From contig JARKIF010000009.1 in assembly GCA_029378245.1 (NCBI GenBank), positions 372,001-436,000 on the forward strand: a DNA stretch of 64,000 nt, in the 5' to 3' direction. A program made the position numbers and the translations under genes. Origin of the DNA: Roridomyces roridus (lineage: Eukaryota; Basidiomycota; Agaricomycetes; Agaricales; Mycenaceae). Under the pieces are notes generated by a model. That model had not been told where the DNA came from. It saw only the letters and a program-made list of their open reading frames with translations, and ran no database searches. Of the stretch, positions 45,376 through 56,009 are shown one piece after another; the first letter of the stretch is position 1, and each line of letters starts with the position of its first letter.

Positions 45376-47737
45376 TTACACCCGTTTTCTAACAACCTCG
45401 ACCATCTCCAAAGTCATGTCGGTAAGGTACGCCAGTGTCTCGACGCGAAAATCCTCGGCAGTAATGTTGAAAACATCCGGATCGCTGAAAGTCAGAAGCG
45501 AAGTTAAACCACTCAAGGATGGCTGGTCCCAGGTCGGCCATGAACTCTTCGTGACTCCGTTGGGGTCGAGGGTGTTGATGAAACTGACTGCAGCAGAGTA
45601 AATTCACTGCTTGGTATACAGATAACAAACTCACTCAGATAATCCATCCCAGTGGTATCCGCTGTCCCTGTTGGAAACCATATCGACTGGTCGCTAATAT
45701 GGTATGCTCCGAATGGCGAGCTTAGTTTGCCGCGTTTGTTCACTGGATGGTTTAACTATTAGCAGTCCTCCATACTCGAGCGGCATACGCACGCCAGCCC
45801 CACACATTTTGTCGTTTCGACGCGTGTTGGAGGAAGAATCTGCGTGGGACCATGAACACATAATCACCCAAGAACGCCGAGAGGCGCTTGAATTCCGGAT
45901 ACAGCTGGTTCGCCGTTCCAGTACCGAACGGTGAGCCCCGAGTGGGATCGTTGGGGTAGAGTGTTGCGACCTCGGCTAGCTGTGCTGGAGACACACTAGG
46001 CATGTAGCTATAATGGCTTAAATGAGCTTCATGTAATTGGAAAGGGCGAGCGACCGACTAGGTATGCACGTATTCCACGAATTCATCACTGGTCCTGGAT
46101 TAAAAAGTGTCCAGTGGAAACGAATCGCAGAGAGGGAATATCTGACGTGATGTTCGGAAGCACAGCAGCGAATACGCTGGAAAATTTCAGGGTTGGTAAA
46201 ACTACCAAACGAACACGTACGTCCCCTCGTCGTCCGAGTTACCCATCATGAAAGGGGCCTGTGTTTTGTTGTCAGCGACACAATGATTGAAATACAACGA
46301 GTCACTTTGCTAAATTGGCCGAGAGAAACAGAAACCATTGGGTCTATAGGAATCACAATCCCATCAACCCGGGGCCGCCACACAAGTTCCAAGGAGGAGT
46401 ACGAGAACAGATTGGCAGTTTGGTTCACAGTGGCCATGAAAGAGTCGAAAGGCACCTGTCGAAGACACTGAAGAGCATCGTTTGCGCCGGTGCAATTGTT
46501 CGCTTCAACGAGCCCGTCGTAGTCGGATTGGCCAGCAGAGACGGAGGGAAAAGTCACTGGAGCACCGGACTGCATGAAAGCACCGTGGAATAAAGTGTTC
46601 GAGTTTAACTGGTTGTCGAGCATTAGCAGAGCGGCGGACGTTGCTCCTGAACTTTGCCCTCCCCTGCGCGAAGATGATCAGAAATAATTCGCGGACTGAA
46701 GAACAAGCATACAGTACTACACGAGCAGCGTCGCCATCGAAAGCGCCGATATTATTTTTGACCCATTCGAGAGCAGAGATTTCTGCGGCATTGAAAATCA
46801 GTACACTGCGGTGGGCGGAAAGAAGCACATACGATCGCGCAACCCCAGATTGGCCACACCGGCTGCTGCCACTTCCTTCCCTGCCAAAAAGCCAAACGCT
46901 GAACTCCTGTAATTTATAGCAACCACAACCACCGGTTCATTCGTCAAGATTGATCGCTCGACTACTGGCGTCATGTCTAGGTCGCGAGAATTTCCGACCT
47001 CGAATCCACCTAGAACGAAGCAACTCGGTCAAATATCATGATTCGGCAGGTGTGAGCCCTACCGCCGTACATCCACTGTCAAAGTTTGAATCGAGGACGG
47101 GCAGACAAGTTTCAATCGTACGACAAAGACCGGAAGCCTGGATTCGGCATTTGATGTTGCGGGCTTGTAGATATCGAGTGTCAAGCCTCAAGAGAAATTA
47201 GAAGAGGGAAATTAAGGAATGGATCTTGCTGTACACTCTTCAGAAATGGCCGGGTATTTTCCCGGAGTAAAGGGCGTCGAGGAGGTCAAAGGACTGTAAA
47301 GTGCCTGTTGAGGACAGGCAGGACCGTAGGTTGTCGCATTATAGACGCCTTGGAAAGGTCCAGGTGCACTGGGAGCCTCGAATCGCCCTCTGGGTATAAA
47401 ATTAAGCCGGAAGAAGGTGACCTCCTGACTGGACGCACGCTTTTGCGAAGGGGACACCGAAAAACTTGGTTAAATTACCGTCGTTGAAACCTTGGAATGT
47501 GCCATAAGAAAGGGAAACGATGGGTTCTGCAGCTGAAGAAGCTGTGATGTGAAAGAGAAAGGCGCAGAGCCCAAGGCCGCCCGAGAACACAATGGAATGA
47601 AGTCTGTAGGGGAAGACGTGAAGATGCCAATTGAGGTCGATTCCTTTAAATACGTCTGGCAAGCCTAGCAATCCCCGCACGCGATTGACGTTGATGCTCC
47701 CCTTCGGAGTCCGTCTAAAGGCCCTGTCAATTGTCAT
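45376..47737 (-). CDS. carboxylesterase/lipase, type B, paralogue of the 28684 gene
   Basis: Minus-strand exons can be followed from FFGVPFAKA to the stop at 45378-45376; the 13-nt WMYGG exon (47075-47063) and the 65-nt exon (47186-47122) match the plus-strand paralogue exactly in length. Catalytic residues: nucleophile motif G-Q-S-S-G, SDDEGT (Glu) and His in GAYHISDQ. Compared with the paralogue it lacks the introns after NYR, before GSPF and after NQL, and has an extra one before APFMMGNSDDEGT. The 5' end is uncertain: the signal-like segment (IVFSGGLGLCAFLFHI) has no ATG immediately before it. The nearest in-frame ATG, at 47737, would add about 45 residues. Either a first exon is unseen or the true start was lost. 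Confidence 0.78.
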
Positions 47738-48621
47738 GCTCAGACGTTTCAAGATTAATATTCCGCTGTGCATAATCTGGCGCCCCAAAGCAGCAGATAA
47801 ACGCTCGGTTGGGATGTTTGCAGAAATGGCTGCTTGGATCTGAGCCTAGGATTGAGGAGAGTTTCCCCAAAGGTCGAGCGGCCGCTGTTATTCCATGGCG
47901 TGTGCGGCGGAAACAACGTCGGTAAACTGTTTCAAGACGGACAAACAAGAGCGGTATGAAAACAGAACCTGTAAAAGGAGTTTGCTTGTCATGTAAGCTG
48001 TAAGGTGGACTCCAGAGTAGCCTTTTCAGCTCAGGAACTAACGAGAGGCACCGACTTACGTGCATCAGTCAAATTCGTTGGAAACGTCGGCGGTCCCGGT
48101 CTCAAGAGGAGAACCCTGTTAACCTTAATACACGTCCGATCTCGGTCGCTTGGTTCAGTATAGCGTAGAAAAACCCTTTGGATGGATGGTAAGTCGGTAA
48201 CAGCTCGCAAGCCTATGGGACTCATTTCAGCTCGGTTGAACAGTCCAAGCACCTCTTCAAGAAATTTCGAAATGTGAAGGTTTGAATGAACTCTTGCCCC
48301 AGCGTGTCGACGTGACACAAGAATTCGGCAAGACGACAGGTTGCAGACACTGGTCGGAAACTAGGAACTGTAGTCTGTAGACCTCAACATTCGGATATTT
48401 TGAGGGTAGGCCGGAGCAAGCTGTTTTGTTCATTCGAAGTCCGAATTGAACGGTTCGGAGGTGTGCATGCCCCAAGGCTTTAATTGCTGTATATTCTCCG
48501 GTTCAGGCTTCCTGGCTGTCGCTGCGGAATGTGGTAAGTCCAAAAGAAAGCTGAATTGATGCAAGTGCGGCTCGACGTGTCCGTGCCCGAAGTGGCATCA
48601 TAGACTCTCTTTCTCCCCAGC
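47738..48621. other. intergenic, unidentified minus-strand frames
   Basis: Open minus-strand segments at 48475-48257 and 48318-48031 (with SKFLEEVLGLFNRAEM) look moderately coding but match no family I know. A pyrimidine-rich tract (CTCTCTTTCTCCCCAG) immediately precedes the Rab8 start. Confidence 0.35.
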
Positions 48622-49443
<822 letters not shown>

Positions 49444-49718
49444 GCGATGTCATGTACTGCTTAATGCATGTCTGTCTCTGTCAATTTACTTTCGTCGTAA
49501 GCTTATTATTCCGTGTCCATCTTACATTCTTCGATATCACTGTAATACACAATGGGCATTCACTCTTCGTGCAAAAGGGCATTATGCGTTACGTGGATGT
49601 AGCATACGCAGCTCGCTACGTAGACTAGGTGATTCGTAAGGAAGCAAGCCGATAGAAAGACAAAGGGCTGAAGAAGGAAATTTGTAGCGAAATTGTTCTA
49701 AGAGTATCCCTACACCCT

Positions 49719-50464
49719 TCACTCTTGGTGGAGCGCGGCATTGGCGGTGGAGGTCGTAGAGGTGGCAACGGCACTATTGCGTGCGTTGGCGAGGACGGGC
49801 TTGAGGAGGGAGATGTAGACAGTTCGGGCACCCTAAAGCATGGTGTGTCAGTGACAGTAGCCAAGTGGACACGAAGCGGTCGCGAGGCACGGGAAGAAGC
49901 GGAAAGGTAAGCGGGGCCAGATCATCACAAGTGAAAAAAAAGTGCGAAAGCGCGTGAAAACATGGACTGTAGACGACTCACTTTGAAGGCGGGCAGCTGC
50001 AGCCACAAGATGAAGATGGTCTTGAACGCGAAATACCAAGGGAGGTAGTAGAGAACGATGCGGAGGGCAAAGCTTTCGAGGAAATTGAAGAAGCCAAAGA
50101 CGACCCAGTAGGTCAGCCACTGGATGTCGTCCTGGGGGCTGGGCGTCTCGATGGCCTTGAAGGAAAGGTATGCGGGGAGACCCCAGCCAACAAGATTGGA
50201 GATGAAGGCGGCGAGGGGGTTGACGAGGTGGAGGATGACGAGCAGTGTGGCCGCACCAATGACCATGTAGGTCTTGGGCACCTGCGTGCGCTGCTCGAGA
50301 TTGTTCAGAACAGGATATTTCGTGAGCTGAGAAACGAGTGAGCGCTGTGAAAAAGACAAGACTGGATGACGCACCTCCTTGTCGAGCTGCTCAAAGTAGT
50401 AGGTGGCCTGTCCTTGGGCCTGGATGTAGATGGGGTGCTGCTGAACTTTTTGCGCTGCGGACAT
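49719..50464 (-). CDS. YOP1: Yop1/REEP5-like ER membrane-curvature protein (182 aa)
   Basis: Minus-strand exons 50464-50375, 50326-49982 and 49832-49719 join in phase. The protein has KYPVLNNLEQRTQVPKTY before a reticulon-like pair of hydrophobic hairpins, WLTYWVVFGFFNFLES (the TB2/DP1/HVA22 signature) and an ending with GARTVYISLLKPVL. The first intron (50374-50327) is 48 nt and could be read through in frame. The second is longer than average, about 149 nt. Yop1 shapes tubular ER and partners with reticulons and Sey1 (family knowledge). Confidence 0.93.
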
Positions 50465-50592
50465 CTAGAGAAGGGTCAGCTGGATGAAAGGACACGACGA
50501 CGAGACTGACGGTGGTCGTCAAGTGGTGGGGAGAGAGAGAGAGAGATACGGGCTGTTGCGGTTTGTTTTCTCAAATACGTCAGCCCTACACG

Positions 50593-50938
50593 ATGGACTA
50601 CACCCAGCTCCAGGTCCGTAGCTACCTCATTCCAGCCGCATACCGCTCATATTCGTCATCTCTCTAGTCTCTCTATATCGCCACGCCGGCGTTCCAGCCG
50701 CTGGTCCCCGTCGCTCTCTTGCCTTACCTTGCCTTTTTCCTCCTCCTCACCACATTCACCCTTGGTTTCTACGTGTCAACGTATGTCCACGACATTTTAT
50801 TCAGCTGCCCCATTGACGCGCTCTAGGCTACCAAAAGACACGATCCCTGTGCGCGAGACAGCGGTCGCCACGCTGGCCAGCGTTCTCGGCGGGTTCGGGG
50901 TCGTCGCGATGTTCTGCACCGCCGGAGTATACGTATGA
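50593..50938 (+). CDS. OST5: oligosaccharyltransferase subunit OST5/TMEM258 (81 aa)
   Basis: Three exons (50593-50613, 50668-50780, 50827-50938) encode 81 residues with two transmembrane segments. The first follows FQPLVPVALLPYLAF and the second is in ASVLGGFGVVAMFCTAGVYV, the usual C-terminal pattern of OST5. It would be a small ER subunit of the N-glycosylation complex. It is divergently oriented to YOP1, with about 128 nt between starts, so the two may share a promoter. Confidence 0.85.
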
Positions 50939-51845
50939 GGCTAGTTGTTGACGCGCCAGCCGTGCTTGCATGTTGCACACTATTGCGTAGTCAGTCAGTC
51001 AGTCAACGTCGCCTTGAAAAAAGAATGCACGGTGTAAAAGATCGTAGATCCCTCGTCCGCGCTACGCAGCTGCTTTTCGATCGAGTAGGCTTCCAGGGCC
51101 CCGCAGGAGGGCATTTTTCAGAGACCAGAGTGCCTTGGTCGCCAGATTCATGGACTTTGGTCTGAGTCTTTCGTTTTTGGCGGAGGGCTGAAGGGAACGC
51201 GTCCGGGTCCGAACGCGTCGTGATAACGGTGTTCTCGTACGCTGGTCCGTCGTCATGGCCGGAAAACGCGGTACATATGGGACTTACAGCTCGCGGGCTC
51301 GACGTGAGCACATTGTTCGCAGGTTACACTCGGTTCCCCGTCTCGGGGCGAATCGAGTAGGGTCCCGCAGTTGGGGCAAAACAACAACGAGCCTTGGAAC
51401 AATCGGTTAGTGTGCTCCTCGTCCCTGGATGGACCGAACCTGTTTTGCGTCCCTCGGGCATTCCAGTGGCGGTCAAAAATTCTCGATCACAAGCAATCAG
51501 CGCTAATCAGCGGCTGTGCCCCAAGTACAATAACTCTCTCCCAGAAGATACAAGGGCAATATCATATGGCCATCTCCGTCCCTCTTCTTGTTCTTCCGCA
51601 CTCAGTCGGGCGCCTACTCCAGACAATAACAATTTCCCGATACGGCCCTCCCTTTTGTTTTCTTGACGCGCCAAATCGGTTTGTGGGTCCAAGTGGTGTT
51701 CGGTATAAGTGCCCGCCATGGGGCGCTCCAAGAGCTCAGTTCCTCTCTGTTCTTTACCTCCCGGGAGCTTGACTGCTACTCGAGATTTTCCTAACGACCA
51801 TTCTCATCCACACACTTCCATCCATCCACACTACACGCCCTAGAG
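50939..51845. other. intergenic, nothing recognised
   Basis: No supported gene. The bases just before 51846 are C/T-rich (CATCCACACACTTCCATCC), typical of fungal 5' leaders. Confidence 0.45.
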
Positions 51846-52661
51846 ATGCCCGCCTCCCGCTCCCCCCGCGCCATGTCCACATCACAGTTTGAGCGCCTCA
51901 CATATACTGTTCGAGAGGCCAACAAGCACCAGGCGGCCATCGCCTGCTACCACGCGCGCAGCCATCAGCTGCACTCGCCACGCTCGCAGCCGCGCCCACA
52001 AACTCGGCCTCACGATCAACGTCAAGGATGCCGTCGCCTGTCCACATCGATTTGTCGCCGCCCTTCCGCTTCCCATCCTGGAGGGTGCCACTTGTCCTCA
52101 GCCCGCTGTTGGGCCTCGCCCCAAGCTGAGCCTCGTTGTTCCCCGCCCCCAGCAGACGCCCCGGTCAGCGGGCCGTTCAGCACCATCTCGATATCCGTGG
52201 AACCCATTAACCTACGCGCCTGGCCTGTGCTAATGCCGCGCCTCTCTCTTTTGCCCGACGACCTCTTTACCTTGGCACCACGCCGCGTGCCAGAGCCGCC
52301 CGTCATACCGGTCATTCCTGACGTGCCTTTCGATGAAGAAGAGGCAGACGCATTTTTTGCCTCGCATGAGCTCGGATATCCGGAGTCTGGCGTCGCCGAC
52401 TACGCCGAGTCGTCCTCCTCATCGTCTGACGCCTCCTCCGTGAGCTCAGGCTCGAGTTCCAGCGGTCCTGTAACTCCCCCTGATGCCGAGATGACACTTG
52501 GAAGCACGCTCCCCTCCAAGCGGCGCCTCGAGCCCGAGCTCGTCGTCGACAAACGCCCAAAGGTCAGTCTTGGTTCCTCGCGTCTGTTTTGTATACTGAC
52601 TATACCCTTCTTTCAGTATGACCGCAAGGCCTGGACCCGCGATCCCGTACGATCCTTCTGA
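51846..52661 (+). CDS. hypothetical disordered acidic protein (253 aa)
   Basis: Two exons (51846-52562, 52617-52661) give a protein starting MPASRSPRAMSTSQFERLTY. The C-terminal half is clearly gene-like: PLSLLPDD-type Pro/Asp-rich sequence (RLSLLPDDLFTLAP), an acidic stretch (DVPFDEEEADAFFASHELG), a Ser run and a basic end (PSKRRLEPELVVDKRPK). The segment between about 51985 and 52165 is Arg/Pro/Cys-rich in this frame, whereas the +1 frame there reads AHKLGLTINVKDAVACPHRFV, which looks more protein-like. A compensating pair of single-base errors is possible. No family was recognised. Confidence 0.55.
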   Translation: MPASRSPRAMSTSQFERLTYTVREANKHQAAIACYHARSHQLHSPRSQPRPQTRPHDQRQGCRRLSTSICRRPSASHPGGCHLSSARCWASPQAEPRCSPPPADAPVSGPFSTISISVEPINLRAWPVLMPRLSLLPDDLFTLAPRRVPEPPVIPVIPDVPFDEEEADAFFASHELGYPESGVADYAESSSSSSDASSVSSGSSSSGPVTPPDAEMTLGSTLPSKRRLEPELVVDKRPKVSLGSSRLFCILTIPFFQYDRKAWTRDPVRSF

Positions 52662-53128
52662 GCCTTATCTTAGTTTTTCCGGCAGCACCATGTGAGTTTT
52701 CACGGCTGTTCCCCCTCAATGACTGACCTCGTTGTGCAGGCCGTTAGTAGATCCCACCCACGAAACCTTCATGCCCAATTCGATAGAATCGAATTCGTCT
52801 TTCTCTCTGATATGCCTATTACGCCATGGTTGGATGGACCTGACTGTCGATGACACCCCGCTATTTTATTGCTTTCCTGACTTGTAATTTTACGCACCCG
52901 CATCTGCTCTGACTTGCTATTCTTCCGCTGTGTTATCCATCGTTTGTATCGCTTAGTATAACAATACCACCATTCCTTGACCCACATTGAAACGGCGGAT
53001 GCAGTCTCGCGACTTGGAGGTAAGATTTACTGCCTGATTGGGACAAGATACATTATCCAGCAAACTTGTATTGGTATACCCGTGTTACACTTAGATGCAC
53101 AAAATAAGTACAGTCGGCGACTCTCGCA
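52662..53128. other. intergenic between convergent genes
   Basis: This AT-richer stretch lies between two convergent stop codons. It probably holds both polyadenylation sites; no other feature is seen. Confidence 0.5.
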
Positions 53129-54628
53129 TCATGCTCCGTCATTACCTGTGGCGCGTAAGCAACTCGTAAACACAGGCACAAAAAAACGTACCGCTCTCTT
53201 TCGTCCACTCGTCATGTCGCTTAATGTCCGACTCGGTCACGGTAGGCCGTGTTGACGACAGACTCTTCAAAAAGTCGGCGACGCGCAGCGGCGGCTCAAG
53301 CAGCTCATCCGAGTCCACGTCTGTCCAACTCTTCTCCACGGCATCAGGGTCTCCGGGTGAGCATGGCGTCCATTTAGTGTCATTTTCGGCACGCTTAAAG
53401 TGCGTTGCCGACAGCACCTTGCGCACAGGCTGCATGAGCGCGTCCCGGACCACTATTGAGATATCCGAGCCTGAAAAACCCTCGGTCTGATCAGCGAGCG
53501 TGCGGTAGTCCTTCGGAGCCATCTCGCATGGGGTCTCGCCAACGTGGAGCTCGAACATATGCCGGCGGGCCTCTGGTCCTGGCAATGGGATATATATACG
53601 CTTTTCAAAGCGTCGCTTGATAGCATTGTCGAGCTGCCATGGGATGTTCGTCGCGCCGAGGACGAGTACGCCGGTATCGTCGTGCCCGACACCATTCATC
53701 TGCACCAGAAACTCGGTCTTGATTCGCCGTGAGCCCTCAGACTCGGCTTCGCTCCGGGACCCAGCCAAAGAATCGATTTCGTCGATGAAGATGATTGACG
53801 GTTTGGATTCGCGAGCGAGTTCAAAGAGTTGTTTGACCAGTCTGTGAGATATTAGCGTACATAAGCAGAGAGGAGTCTGTGCGCACCGTTCAGAGTCTCC
53901 CTGCCACTTGCTGACGAGGTCACTGGAGCTAACGCTGAAGAATGTGCTTTGGGCCTCGGTGGCAACGGCTTTGGCGAGATAACTCTTGCCGGTCCCAGGC
54001 GGGCCGTAAAGCAGAATTCCCTTCCACGGTGTACGCTTCCCAGTAAAGAGGTGCGGAAATTTGATAGGCAAGATGACCGCCTCTTTGAGCGAGGCCTTGG
54101 CGCCTTCGAGACCAGCAACGTCTTCCCACTTGACGTTGGGCTTCTCCGATACTATCGCTTGAGAGAGGGCGCCTCGTAATTTATCGAGTTCCGGGTCGGA
54201 CGATTCGTCTCTAAGACAAAGTGAGCCACAGAAAGCGTATGCATGCATCGGGACACACTTTTTCGTACCGCCGACGGCTCCGTTTGCAACAGCGCTCTTC
54301 GCCGCCTTGTTGTTGACGTTGGCGATGTGCTCTTTCAGCGTTTCAGCCCGCTCTAGATATTCCTTGATCTTGCCGCGGATTAGGGAACGCGATTTTTCAT
54401 TCTTCTCGTCTAGCAAGAAGTCTATGAACGAGTAGTAGGTGCAGAAATGAGACCTACACTTCATAGCCAGCATGAAATAGTCGAGTGCATTCTGATACTG
54501 TTTGTATGCCTCGGCGTAATTCTGCTTGACATCTTCGTCGATGGCGCGCTGAACGATCTCGATTGCACGCTACAGGGCGTCAGAAACGTCGAGTGAAGCC
54601 CCAGAAGACGTACGTCGAGGTTGGACAT
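53129..54628 (-). CDS. VPS4: AAA-ATPase VPS4 (422 aa)
   Basis: Minus-strand exons 54628-54614, 54569-54458, 54409-54259, 54210-53887, 53841-53192 and 53145-53129 close in phase. The protein starts [15 protein letters not shown] and has an N-terminal MIT domain ([16 protein letters not shown]), a linker coiled coil, Walker [15 protein letters not shown], Walker [11 protein letters not shown], sensor region [17 protein letters not shown], the Vps4 C-terminal helix (DFLKSL..RPTV) and the tail [12 protein letters not shown]. Three introns are multiples of three and stop-free, so they can be mistaken for coding. Vps4 disassembles ESCRT-III at endosomes (family knowledge). It is divergent from GET2, with 74 nt between starts. 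Confidence 0.96.
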
Positions 54629-54702
54629 TGGGGAAGAAAGGAGAACTCTGATCCACTGATTTGGATTTCACTTGGATTTCACCACCACCACGCCACGTTT
54701 TT
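54629..54702. promoter_or_regulatory. 74-bp bidirectional promoter region, VPS4/GET2
   Basis: Only 74 bp separate the divergent start codons. It includes both 5' leaders, so regulatory sequence must overlap transcribed sequence or lie inside a first intron or exon. No TATA box is evident. Confidence 0.6.
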
Positions 54703-55820
54703 ATGTCTGCCGCCGCACGAGCAGAAGCCCGCCGGAAAGCAATCCTTAGCCGTGGCAATGACCGTCTTGCCAAATTGACCACCTCTGGACGTGGAGACGA
54801 TCCTGCATATGTCAAGGAGGGTACGCTGCTGTCCGCCACATTCCATGTAAACCTATCATCCATGCTGCACTTTCAGCTGCCCCCGACCCGCCCTTGCCAG
54901 AGTTCCCTACGACCAATACTACCAGCAACTTTGTCGGTGAAGCCACGGCAAGCATGCCTCGTCCCCGTTCGCGCGTCCCGTCTCAGGTTTCGGTCAATGG
55001 CGGGAACAGCAGAGGTAGCAGCCCGTTCAACGCGCCTGATCCTTCAATGTGGTCAGAGGAGCAGCAGGCACAATTTTTGCAGGCACTCATGGGGGGACCG
55101 CCACCTGCATTTGCCAATGGTCCTGATGCCACGCCAGAAAATCCATTCACTGGTATTGAGGGCAATCCCCTTGCGGCACTCATGGCTGGTGGTGCAGGTG
55201 CAGGGTTCCCGCCGTTTGGCAGGAGCAGGTATGGGAACGAGCACGGCCATGGGCAAGACTCCGGATGTGGCGCGTCCCAAAACGCGTCTCCAACGCCTTC
55301 TCCCCGTGCTGCATTTTCTCGCAGTGTGGGCGTTGGTGGCGTATTTTGTCTTGTTTCGCGAGCCGCTCTACTATGTCGCGCGCTATGGGGCAACAGGAGG
55401 CACGCAGGAGTCGGGCGCTGCATGGCGTTGGAAGCAACTTGCGGGAGGAAATGGACCTCGCGAATGGGGAGTTCAGGCAGTGGTGCGTCGTCCATCTTGG
55501 CCCTGGCTCTGGCTGAGACTCTACAGCCCTTTTTCTGGGGCTTCGCCACTGTACAACTTGTACTGCACTCTTTGCGCATATTCTCCGGATTTGTGAGTCT
55601 CGATAATGGTGCTGTATTCTTCCTCTAATTATTCCAGGACACGTTCCGTCCCCCGACCTTGCTTGCTCTGGCCCTTCCGCATTTGCCGCCACCAATACCT
55701 TCAATCATTGTGCATTCGATGAAATACCTGCAGATGGGGTCGTCATTTCTAGATGATGTTTCGGCTCTGATTGTCGGTATCGGCTTTGTCGTCTGGTTAG
55801 CTACCTGGTTTGCAACATAG
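54703..55820 (+). CDS. GET2: GET complex subunit GET2 (tail-anchored protein receptor)
   Basis: Exons are 54703-54820, 54877-55482, 55527-55592 and 55638-55820. The N-terminus is basic and helical (MSAAARAEARRKAILSRGNDR), like the Get3-binding RR-helix of Get2. A Pro/Gly/Asn-rich linker with EEQQAQFLQALMGG follows. Three hydrophobic segments come next: LLPVLHFLAVWALVAYFVLF, a middle one (WGFATVQLVLHSL) and the last in VSALIVGIGFVVWLATW, preceded by FLDD. Between GFPPFG and GAGMGTSTAMGK the frame shifts by one base near 55217, in a Gly-rich stretch, so one extra base is likely in the assembly. Get2 with Get1 inserts tail-anchored proteins into the ER (family knowledge). Confidence 0.8.
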
Positions 55821-56009
55821 TGTACTTCATAATGCGATATCTTTCGGGGGCAAATATGCTTGCAGAGGAAATTGTGTCGGAGATCAATTGATCAAATCGT
55901 CACTCACACTCGACGCGCGACTCGCTCCTGCCGACAGTTCATCTTGGGGTACTTTACGGAGGAAGACTCAGTCAAGCAGAGCCAGCAATGAGCATACGCG
56001 CTCCTCGCA

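Noticed and set aside
53192..54409. VPS4 as a single intronless frame
   Set aside because: Three introns are multiples of three and stop-free, but the peptide they would add interrupts conserved VPS4 blocks and has splice signals at both edges.
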